This document shows, piece by piece, positions 1 through 5,016 of a DNA stretch of 5,016 nucleotides. Positions within the stretch are counted from its first letter, which is position 1. Each line of letters begins with the position of its first letter. A program made the translations under genes and the position numbers. A model generated the notes under the pieces. It made no database searches. It saw nothing but the letters and a program-made list of their open reading frames with translations, and was not told where the DNA came from. The stretch is from CAYPZL01 sp964415045 (GTDB lineage Bacteria > Planctomycetota > Phycisphaerae > Sedimentisphaerales > Anaerobacaceae): contig CAYPZL010000288.1 of the NCBI GenBank assembly GCA_964415045.1, positions 1 through 5,016 on the forward strand, in the 5' to 3' direction.

Positions 1-254
1 TTGAACAACTCCAAGCTACCGGATTCAACTCGCGATGTCTCTTCTATACTCGTGTTGCACTTACCATGTGAATTCGCGCAGTGTTTGTGTTCGGCCTGCC
101 GTGTGCCTGCCTTTTCCAGCGGCCTGACACTGACTTTGACGTGAAAGTGTACCTGGCTGCGTTCCGTCTTCTGATGAAGCGGTATTTCGCTTTATCGGAG
201 GCCGGCAAGTACGTTTGATGCCGGAAAGAATGGAAAAGCGAGTCGACCTGTGGT
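1..254. other. Upstream region with no recognisable gene
   Basis: I recognise no gene here. All three forward frames close well before the endonuclease: the frame from base 1 stops at 142-144, another at 69-71, and the endonuclease frame is closed by TGA at 216-218. It could be the untranslated 3' flank of an upstream gene plus the operon's promoter. A TATACT hexamer at 45-50 resembles a -10 element but has no convincing -35 at normal spacing. A short dyad, ACTTT (133-137) and AAAGT (144-148) with a 6-base gap, lies about 105 bases before the endonuclease start and is the only candidate operator-like element. TTGACG at 136-141 resembles a -35 box but has no matching -10. No tRNA-like fold or repeat array was seen. 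Confidence 0.5.
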
Positions 255-998
255 ATGCTTTCCCATATGCTTGGTAATAGGGCATTTGCGGAGATTCAGC
301 GCCGGACCCGGGAGGCCGTGGCTCACTATTGGGCTACGCGCACCGCCCAGCAGAATAAGCAGGCAGAGAGTGGCCGAACGGATCAGGGGCTGCGCAGCGC
401 CGTTACCGGCGGAGCCCAAATGGATGGATTCATCGAGTTCTTCTCCGATCTCATTACGGATCCAGGTCTCTCTGCCGAGTGTCTTCACCGCAAGAGGCGA
501 CTGGAATTGCCCCGGTTCTTTCGTCCCACCAAGGAGTGGGATCTGCTTGTCGTCCGAGATGGAACCCTCATTGCGGCCATCGAGGCGAAATCCCAAGTCG
601 GCCCGTCTTTCGGCAACAACTTCAACAACCGCACGGAAGAGGCGATGGGCAGTGCTTTAGACCTCTGGACCGCCTACCGAGAAGGGGCCTTCCGCAGTAG
701 CCCGCAGCCTTTCCTGGGCTACTTCTTCATGTTGGAGGACTGCCCTGCGTCCCAGCGGCCTGTTAGAGTCAAGGAACCACACTTTCCCGTATTCCCGGAG
801 TTTGCGGGCGCCTCCTATATGAAGCGCTATGAACTCTTTTGCCGGAAGCTCGTTCTCGAACGGCACTACAGCAGCACAGCCTTCATCACGTCAAATCGCG
901 AGACGGGCTTGAAGGGGGATCACCAGACCCCCGCCGACGATATCTCTCTGGACCAGTTCGCGCGCTCGCTGGTCGCTCACGTTTCCAGCTTTCGATAA
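255..998 (+). CDS. Type II restriction endonuclease, XhoI/PaeR7I family
   Basis: This is a cytoplasmic type II restriction endonuclease predicted to cut double-stranded DNA at an unmethylated palindrome; the founding family members XhoI and PaeR7I cut CTCGAG. The 247-aa length matches the family (about 245 aa). Family hallmarks run in order: an N-terminal AVAHYWATR block (residues 21-29), DQG..SAVTGGAQMDGF (43-59), and the PD-(D/E)XK core with D96 in EWDLLVV and E110-A-K112, followed directly by SQVGPSFGNNFNNRTEEA (113-130). All three expected catalytic residues are present, so it looks intact. The ATG at 255 is the first in-frame start after TGA at 216-218; ATG 267 is the alternative. Neither has a strong Shine-Dalgarno (GGAAAAG at 232-238 is rather far). 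The stop overlaps the methylase start as TAATG. The family call is from remembered motifs; the exact target site is inferred. Confidence 0.93.
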   Translation: MLSHMLGNRAFAEIQRRTREAVAHYWATRTAQQNKQAESGRTDQGLRSAVTGGAQMDGFIEFFSDLITDPGLSAECLHRKRRLELPRFFRPTKEWDLLVVRDGTLIAAIEAKSQVGPSFGNNFNNRTEEAMGSALDLWTAYREGAFRSSPQPFLGYFFMLEDCPASQRPVRVKEPHFPVFPEFAGASYMKRYELFCRKLVLERHYSSTAFITSNRETGLKGDHQTPADDISLDQFARSLVAHVSSFR

Positions 999-1942
999 TG
1001 CTTATGGCTAAGACTCGATATACACTCATTAACGGAGATGCAAGAGACCTGTCATATCTTCCAGACGAGTCCGTGCATCTGGTCGTGACATCTCCTCCGT
1101 ATTGGAATCTCAAGCAGTACAACGATCACAAGGACCAGCTCGGTCACATCAACGATTACGAGCAGTTCCTTGACGAGTTGGAGAAAGTCTGGAGACATGT
1201 CTTTCGGACGCTCGTGCCTGGTGGTCGCCTTGTTGGCGTCGTTGGCGATGTCTGCGTATCCAGAAGGCGTTTCGGTCGACACCTGGTCTTTCCGCTCCAC
1301 GCTGACATTTCCGTGCGCTGCCGAAAAATCGGCTTCGACAACCTCAATCCTATCATCTGGCACAAAATCGCCAACGCCTGCTACGAAGTTGCCAACGGAT
1401 CGAAGTTTCTCGGTAAGCCGTACGAACCGAACGCGATCATCAAGAACGATATGGAATTCATCCTTATGCAGCGCAAGCCGGGCGGCTATCGTAAACCCAG
1501 CGCTGAGCAGAGACGGGAGAGTATGATCAAGAAGAAAGACTTCGATCAATGGTTCCAACAGATTTGGAACATTCCCGGCGCGTCAACCCGTAAGCACCCG
1601 GCCCCATTTCCGCTGGAACTGGCCAGCCGCCTTGTGCGCATGTTTTCGTTCACCGGCGACACGGTGCTTGACCCTTTCTGTGGCTCCGGAACCTCGATGA
1701 TTGCCGCTATGCAGTGTGGGCGTAACAGCATTGGTGTCGAGATCGACCTCGATTACTCCAAAATGGCCGCCCGTCAACTCAAGGCCGAGAGCAGTGCTTT
1801 GTTTGTCGATGCTGAACTCGTTTTCGAAAGAGCCGTGATTGAGGGAACCATGTGCGTTGTCGAGGAAGCTCCTGACCTTGGTCATGTTCGCCCCGCGAGG
1901 TCGCGCCTCGAACACTCGGGGGCAATAGCGAAAGACAGTTAA
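998..1942 (+). CDS. DNA methyltransferase, beta class (N-4 cytosine / N-6 adenine)
   Basis: This is the modification partner: it should transfer a methyl group from S-adenosylmethionine to an exocyclic amino group in the endonuclease's site. The 314-aa protein shows the beta-class order: motif IV TSPPY (residues 31-35) first, then the middle target-recognition region, then IWNIPG (189-194), motif X-like KHPAPFPLEL (199-208), motif I DPFCGSGTS (225-233) and motif II GVEID (246-250, acidic E248). SPPY is usual for N4-cytosine enzymes, whereas DPPY or NPPY is usual for N6-adenine, so m4C is the better guess but is not proven. The frame is open upstream to 839, but that part only shadows the endonuclease. 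ATG 998 sits in the TAATG junction and ATG 1004 is an equally possible start; neither has an obvious Shine-Dalgarno, consistent with translational coupling. The last ~28 residues lie beyond recognisable motifs. Confidence 0.93.
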   Translation: MLMAKTRYTLINGDARDLSYLPDESVHLVVTSPPYWNLKQYNDHKDQLGHINDYEQFLDELEKVWRHVFRTLVPGGRLVGVVGDVCVSRRRFGRHLVFPLHADISVRCRKIGFDNLNPIIWHKIANACYEVANGSKFLGKPYEPNAIIKNDMEFILMQRKPGGYRKPSAEQRRESMIKKKDFDQWFQQIWNIPGASTRKHPAPFPLELASRLVRMFSFTGDTVLDPFCGSGTSMIAAMQCGRNSIGVEIDLDYSKMAARQLKAESSALFVDAELVFERAVIEGTMCVVEEAPDLGHVRPARSRLEHSGAIAKDS

Positions 1943-2170
1943 TGACTTATGCTGTTGCGGGGGCGCAGATAGCGGAGGTGCAACGGGCCGGCAGGATGGA
2001 TGAAGATGGTGATTCAGTGGCCAAGTCCGTGCTGATCCGGCCTGGAGCGGATCGATGCGCCGCCATTGGGTTTGGATGCGCGGTCGGCCTGGCCGGCGCC
2101 GACTTTTTTTTGCGGAGGACGCCGGCGGCGCGGGGGAAGCCAACCATGCGGTTTTCCCGCTACTCGGGTA
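1943..2170. other. Convergent intergenic region
   Basis: This stretch separates the stop of the methylase from the stop of the pilin-like gene on the other strand. Apart from the terminator at 2083-2111 I see nothing with a clear function. A 78-codon frame starts at 1942 with the same TAATG overlap, but it runs through the terminator and into the opposite gene and shows no recognisable motif. No clear U-tailed terminator is visible for the minus-strand gene; a weak broken stem, GGGAA/TTCCC with inner AACC/GGTT, lies around 2136-2160 without a T run. Confidence 0.6.
2083..2111 (+). terminator. Rho-independent terminator of the R-M operon
   Basis: GTCGGC (2083-2088) pairs perfectly with GCCGAC (2098-2103) around a 9-base GC-rich loop, and eight T residues (2104-2111) follow at once. 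A six-pair GC-rich stem plus a long U tract is the standard intrinsic terminator form. It lies 141 bases after the methylase stop and before the opposing gene's 3' end, so it would stop R-M transcripts from running antisense into that gene. Confidence 0.75.
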
Positions 2171-2974
2171 TTACTTGAGGGCCCTGTATGCGTAGCCCTT
2201 GAGCATGAACTCGAAGTCCTCCCACTCGTCGTCATCGACCGGTGTTCTGTAAAAGCTGAAGGCATCCGGGTTGTGCAGGGCCTTGAGGTTCCATTCGATC
2301 AGTCCTCTGCCCTTCCAGCGTTGCATTTCGACGTGGCCGTCTGCGTACCCGAGCGTGCTGGCGTTGTCCCGGTGCCAGATTCCAAACGGGTCCACCCACT
2401 GCCTTGCGCTGGGATTCATGACCCAGGAATTCATGTTGTATCCGCGCTTGTCGCACTCGGCCAGGAAGGCATACTTGGTCGCCGGCTGGTCGATTTCGGT
2501 ATACCGGGTACATTCATAAGCCCCAAAACCGCCGTTGGCCCCCAGTCCGGCCAGGCCGCCGGCGATGGAATACGTGCGAAATGCATAGAGGTGGTGCGGA
2601 TTGTTTTTGCGCTTGTCCGACGGACAGCGATAGACATCGATCTCCTGGACGTAAGGCCACAACAGGCCCTGCATGATATATTCCTTCTTCTCCTCGACGG
2701 TGGAGTTTCCCATACCCGGAGGCATGACCACCCACGGCGCGACGCTATTCTTGTTGTAGTTCGGGCCCGGCGTGTGGCCGTGGACCAATTTGGCGTCGTT
2801 GGCGTCCTTGTACATGAGCCAGCCCAGCACCAGGGTCCGCACGTTGCTGCGACAGTGGAGACTGCGGGCCTGCTCCCTGGCAAGTTTCAGGGAAGGCATC
2901 AGGATGGCCATGAGCACGGCGATAACGGCAATGACGACCAGCAACTCGATCAGGGTAAACGCGTTACGTCTCAT
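2171..2974 (-). CDS. Prepilin-type N-terminal cleavage/methylation protein (pseudopilin-like, PVC type)
   Basis: This is a type IV pilin or type II secretion pseudopilin-like protein of 267 aa, of the kind found in many copies in Planctomycetes and relatives; individual roles of these paralogues are largely unknown. MRRNA-FTLIELLVV at residues 1-14 is the class III leader: cleavage is expected between A5 and F6, the mature protein keeps the key glutamate (E10, +5), and residues 6-27 form the hydrophobic helix. Further family marks are HCRSN (40-44), YRCPSD (115-120) and H201...ADGHVE (211-216), close to the H-X9-DG motif but with ten residues between H and DG. The start at 2974 is fixed by the leader and by a strong AAAAGGAG eight bases upstream; a longer TTG-started frame from 3193 is rejected. 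It lies 231 bases after the hydrolase gene with its own candidate promoter. The -1 residue is Ala rather than the usual Gly. Confidence 0.92.
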   Translation of the reverse strand: MRRNAFTLIELLVVIAVIAVLMAILMPSLKLAREQARSLHCRSNVRTLVLGWLMYKDANDAKLVHGHTPGPNYNKNSVAPWVVMPPGMGNSTVEEKKEYIMQGLLWPYVQEIDVYRCPSDKRKNNPHHLYAFRTYSIAGGLAGLGANGGFGAYECTRYTEIDQPATKYAFLAECDKRGYNMNSWVMNPSARQWVDPFGIWHRDNASTLGYADGHVEMQRWKGRGLIEWNLKALHNPDAFSFYRTPVDDDEWEDFEFMLKGYAYRALK

Positions 2975-2982
2975 TTTCGTCG

Positions 2983-2990
2983 CTCCTTTT
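2983..2990 (-). promoter_or_regulatory. Ribosome binding site of the pilin-like gene
   Basis: Read on the minus strand this is AAAAGGAG, a near-ideal Shine-Dalgarno sequence eight bases before the ATG at 2974. It decides the start, because the reading frame stays open upstream for another 73 codons that have no such site and no protein-like character. Confidence 0.85.
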
Positions 2991-3024
2991 ACCGTTGGTG
3001 TTGGTACCTTGGCTTCGGAGGCTC

Positions 3025-3070
3025 GACAGAGGCCGCAGAACGATGGTAGCGATGCAGTCCACCCTCTGTC
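3025..3070 (-). repeat. 8-bp perfect inverted repeat in the leader
   Basis: GACAGAGG (3025-3032) and CCTCTGTC (3063-3070) are exact reverse complements separated by 30 bases. In the leader RNA they could close a stem about 50 nt upstream of the start codon; as DNA they could be an operator. The flanking bases (3024/3071 and 3033/3062) do not extend the pairing. Confidence 0.5.
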
Positions 3071-3163
3071 AACCCACACAGGATGCCTGATTGGCGGTAT
3101 CTGTTCCCCAATCGGGGGCTTCCCGTTCGCCTTCAAAGCCGGCGTTTCTGCACACTGCACTCT

Positions 3164-3193
3164 ATAATACCACAAGAGGCGGGTGAATCTCAA
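3164..3193 (-). promoter_or_regulatory. Candidate sigma70-type promoter for the pilin-like gene
   Basis: On the minus strand, TTGAGA (3193-3188, five of six matches to TTGACA) and TATTAT (3169-3164, five of six matches to TATAAT) are separated by 18 bases. The element begins 12 bases after the hydrolase stop codon. No terminator is visible between the hydrolase stop and this promoter, so read-through from the hydrolase gene is also possible. Confidence 0.6.
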
Positions 3194-3205
3194 TATTTTC
3201 GGCCG

Positions 3206-4900
3206 TTATTTCTTCGTTGCCGTCGGGGTGAATTGCCCGACCGCCAGCGCCCAGTCCGAGGTCGAGCCCAGGTCGATGGTATGGACGCCGGCCGTCAGTT
3301 GGCCTCTGTCGATCTCGGCATAGTCGGCCCTGGCGTCCACCAGGACGACCGGTTGGCTGCCCGGCATACCGGCCAGATCGATCTTCACCGAGTCCGCATC
3401 TTCGACGAAGAAGATGAAGTGCTTCCTGTCGGCGGCCGCCAGGCAGTATCCGGTCGCTCCACCGACGCGCCCGTTGTCCGGCGACATGCTCAGTTTCAGC
3501 CGCCCGTCCTTCCAGAATTCCCGGTGCGTGCGAAATGCCTGCTTGAGCGAGTGGGGATGGTACCCGCAGGGTCCGCTCGGCTTGAACGGCCCGTACTGGT
3601 TAAACCGCTCGGAGAAGTGGCCGAAGAAACCGCCCATCCCTCCGGCCATGGTCTCCCACCAGATCAGGCGGCGGCAGCCGGTCTCGTTGAGCCTCTCCGG
3701 ATCGCGGACGCTGTGCGGCCAGCATTTCCAGCGGTTGTAGGTGTGGCGTTCTTCATAGATGGAGGGTTTGTCCTTGTGGGCCTCCATGTCCTGCCTGATC
3801 TCCTGGTAATCGGCCGGTCCCTTGTCGGTGGTTTCGAGGTCGTAGGGGTTGCCTCCGAATCCGGCGTACGAGTTGGCGGTAAAGCTGTCGTCCGCCCATC
3901 CGCGCGACGTCAGGATGTGCGGCCAGCCCATCGTGCGGTTCATTTCGTCGGCCCACCAGGTCGTGGCCGCCTTGGCGCCGGGCATTTCGACCGTATCGAA
4001 GCCGAAGTTCATGCTCCATCCGGGTAGCGGCCCCAGTCGGGCGGCGATGTAGCGGATGAGCCGTCGATGCCTCTTGCCTTTGAAGCCGTCGCCGAGATGA
4101 TTGGGCGTCTGCTTGCGGTCGTTGTCGCCCCAGGCCCAGATATGGGTGCGTCCGCCGCGCTGGTGGGCGTACCGGATGGCGAGTTCGAGCGTGTCGAACA
4201 GGGCCAAATCGGGTTGGTCCAGGTCGGGGTCGGCGCCGCCGGAGAAGTCGTTGATACTCAGAGCGCCCATCCGGAACCAACTGTAGAACACGGCGAAAAA
4301 GTAGATGTCAAAGCCGTTTTCGCAGGTGTTGTTCCAGTAGTCGCCGATGAGACCGGCCCGGCTCGGGTGCCCCAGGATCCTTGAGGGGTGCTCGTGCTGC
4401 TGCTCGTAGTCCTGCTGGTTCATGAACACCTGGTAGACGTATCCTTCCCGGTGGTCGATGTCTTCGGTCATGATGGCGTACTTGTTCCCGACGTGGGTCA
4501 GGAATCCTTTGATGCCGGGGTGGGCCCGCGGCGTGACGGCGATCGAGCCCGTGTGCCCGTCGAGGTCGGCGTCGCTGCTGGACGTCGAGAAAGTCCAGGC
4601 GCCGGTCCGCGTGCCCGTGAAGCGGAACTTCCATGTGTTTGCCCCGGCGTAGAACATCCCGGTTGTGCGCGTTTCTTTTTCGTGTCTAAAGGTGACCGTC
4701 GCCACGAGATCGAAAGGGTTCCCGGACCAGGTCGTGTTGGTCAAGCCATACTCCTGGCATTCCCACACGCGTGCCGAACGGCTGCCGAGATCGTTCGCGC
4801 CGGCTGTGTCGGCGAACATCGTCGCTGCCGTTGTGAGCAGGAGGCAGGATGTAAACCGCGCGGGCACGAGGAGGCGTTGACGCAGAGATGTACGTGTCAT
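3206..4900 (-). CDS. Secreted DUF5060-type, glycoside-hydrolase-like protein
   Basis: This 564-aa exported protein probably acts on a polysaccharide outside the cytoplasm; the substrate cannot be read from the sequence. A Sec signal peptide spans about residues 1-35 (basic start, hydrophobic CLLLTTAATMFA, likely cut TAGA|ND). Residues ~43-125 are a DUF5060-like beta-sandwich (VWECQEYGLT..., FYAGANTWKFRFTGTRTGAWTF). Residues ~130-430 look like a TIM barrel of the DUF4038/apiosidase-like kind, with acidic candidates D302/E305 (GFDTVE) and E383/E384 (IYEERHTYN). Residues ~465-556 resemble the small beta domain often named putative collagen-binding (FIFFVEDADSVKIDLAGMPG...). Length fits such three-domain proteins; no dockerin, PEP-CTERM or membrane anchor is visible. 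The ATG at 4900 is supported by AAGGGAG seven bases upstream and by the signal peptide. Catalytic residues are my inference from position, not established. Confidence 0.85.
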   Translation of the reverse strand: MTRTSLRQRLLVPARFTSCLLLTTAATMFADTAGANDLGSRSARVWECQEYGLTNTTWSGNPFDLVATVTFRHEKETRTTGMFYAGANTWKFRFTGTRTGAWTFSTSSSDADLDGHTGSIAVTPRAHPGIKGFLTHVGNKYAIMTEDIDHREGYVYQVFMNQQDYEQQHEHPSRILGHPSRAGLIGDYWNNTCENGFDIYFFAVFYSWFRMGALSINDFSGGADPDLDQPDLALFDTLELAIRYAHQRGGRTHIWAWGDNDRKQTPNHLGDGFKGKRHRRLIRYIAARLGPLPGWSMNFGFDTVEMPGAKAATTWWADEMNRTMGWPHILTSRGWADDSFTANSYAGFGGNPYDLETTDKGPADYQEIRQDMEAHKDKPSIYEERHTYNRWKCWPHSVRDPERLNETGCRRLIWWETMAGGMGGFFGHFSERFNQYGPFKPSGPCGYHPHSLKQAFRTHREFWKDGRLKLSMSPDNGRVGGATGYCLAAADRKHFIFFVEDADSVKIDLAGMPGSQPVVLVDARADYAEIDRGQLTAGVHTIDLGSTSDWALAVGQFTPTATKK

Positions 4901-4907
4901 TTCACAG

Positions 4908-4914
4908 CTCCCTT
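4908..4914 (-). promoter_or_regulatory. Ribosome binding site of the DUF5060 gene
   Basis: Read on the minus strand this is AAGGGAG, seven bases before the ATG at 4900. It agrees with the signal peptide in placing the start. Confidence 0.75.
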
Positions 4915-4954
4915 TGGTCGAGATTCGTTATTTGGCTTCATCGAGATCATCCGC

Positions 4955-4970
4955 ATGGGCCCAAGCCCAT
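4955..4970. repeat. Inverted repeat at the predicted transcription start of the DUF5060 gene
   Basis: ATGGGC (4955-4960) and GCCCAT (4965-4970) are exact reverse complements around a 4-base centre. The right arm overlaps the last two bases of the -10 hexamer and the centre lies on the predicted start point, the usual place for a repressor operator. A hairpin at the very 5' end of the mRNA is the alternative reading. Confidence 0.45.
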
Positions 4971-4999
4971 CCTATTCATGAAAGGCTGCCGGTTGTCAA
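4969..4999 (-). promoter_or_regulatory. Candidate sigma70-type promoter for the DUF5060 gene
   Basis: On the minus strand a perfect TTGACA (4999-4994) is followed after 19 bases by TAGGAT (4974-4969, four of six matches to TATAAT, with the key TA and final T kept). The spacing is slightly long and the -10 is weak, as in promoters that need an activator. The spacer contains the palindrome TTCATGAA (4975-4982). The predicted start would be near 4962, giving a leader of about 60 nt. Confidence 0.5.
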
Positions 5000-5016
5000 G
5001 GACTATTCTCCATCGG

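Larger units (their letters stand above)
2975..3157 (-). other. Long, potentially structured 5' leader of the pilin-like gene
   Basis: If transcription starts near 3157, as the promoter at 3164-3193 predicts, the mRNA has a leader of about 180 nt. It contains several dyads: GGCTT/AAGCC (3117-3121 with 3136-3140), GATTGG/CCAATC (3089-3094 with 3108-3113), a competing CCCC/GGGG (3106-3109 with 3114-3117), CAGG/CCTG (3079-3082 with 3086-3089), and a perfect 8-bp pair at 3025-3032/3063-3070. I do not recognise a known riboswitch class. A regulatory role is inference from length and dyads only. Confidence 0.4.

Noticed and set aside
133..148. ACTTT/AAAGT dyad as a controller-protein C-box
   Set aside because: The arms are only five bases, the spacing does not match the usual paired C-boxes, and no controller gene is present.
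61..285. A 74-codon minus-strand frame in the left flank
   Set aside because: It overlaps the nuclease start, has no domain or motif, and is no better supported than chance frames.
839..997. Upstream extension of the methylase frame to an ATG at 839
   Set aside because: The extra segment overlaps the conserved 3' part of the nuclease gene out of frame and looks like a shadow; methylase homology starts near the TAATG junction.
1942..2178. A 78-codon plus-strand frame starting in a TAATG overlap with the methylase stop
   Set aside because: It runs through the hairpin and T8 terminator at 2083-2111, ends inside the opposing pilin-like gene and has no recognisable motif. The matching TAATG junction is noted but is likely chance.
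2975..3157. Cyclic-di-GMP (GEMM) or other known riboswitch in the pilin-like leader
   Set aside because: I looked for the conserved GEMM core and similar class signatures and could not match them; the leader is reported only as an unclassified structured candidate.
2975..3193. N-terminal extension of the pilin-like protein to a TTG at 3193
   Set aside because: The added 73 residues have no prepilin character, the TTG lies inside the -35 box, and the true leader peptide and Shine-Dalgarno place the start at 2974.
2066..4027. Long plus-strand frames at 2066-3049 and 3083-4027
   Set aside because: They lie antisense to the pilin-like and hydrolase genes, which have clear family motifs, signal peptides and ribosome binding sites. 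Long antisense frames are expected in GC-rich genes.

Overview
The window reads as a bacterial chromosome segment, most likely from the Planctomycetes/PVC group (possibly Phycisphaerae-like). The evidence is the right half. It carries a prepilin-type N-methylation protein of the pseudopilin class with a CPSD motif and an ADGHV motif, next to a secreted DUF5060-type glycoside-hydrolase-like protein. This pairing is typical of polysaccharide-degrading planctomycetes. The taxonomic call is inference from protein families only.

Layout. Bases 1-254 hold no gene I can recognise. Bases 255-1942 (+ strand) form a two-gene type II restriction-modification operon: an XhoI/PaeR7I-family PD-(D/E)XK endonuclease (255-998), then a beta-class DNA methyltransferase with a TSPPY catalytic motif (998-1942). 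Stop and start overlap in TAATG, so the genes are probably translationally coupled. A GC-rich stem followed by eight T residues (2083-2111) looks like the operon's Rho-independent terminator. The facing strand then carries a prepilin-like secreted or surface protein (2974 down to 2171) and, further right, a 564-aa exported DUF5060/TIM-barrel protein (4900 down to 3206). Each of these two has a strong Shine-Dalgarno sequence and a candidate sigma70-like promoter. The pilin-like gene's promoter sits just after the hydrolase stop codon and implies a leader of about 180 nt with several inverted repeats.

How they work together. The R-M pair protects the cell: the nuclease cuts unmodified incoming DNA and the methylase marks the host's own sites. 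The two right-hand genes belong to envelope and carbohydrate functions. The R-M operon converges on them and is visibly lower in GC (two sampled 60-base lines: about 50% and 52% in the methylase, against 67% and 68% in the hydrolase), which fits a horizontally acquired defence module.

I see no CRISPR array, tRNA, rRNA, transposase or integrase. The least ordinary points are the pairing of an XhoI-family nuclease with a small TSPPY beta-class methylase, the structured leader of the pilin-like gene, and a dyad over the start region of the hydrolase promoter.
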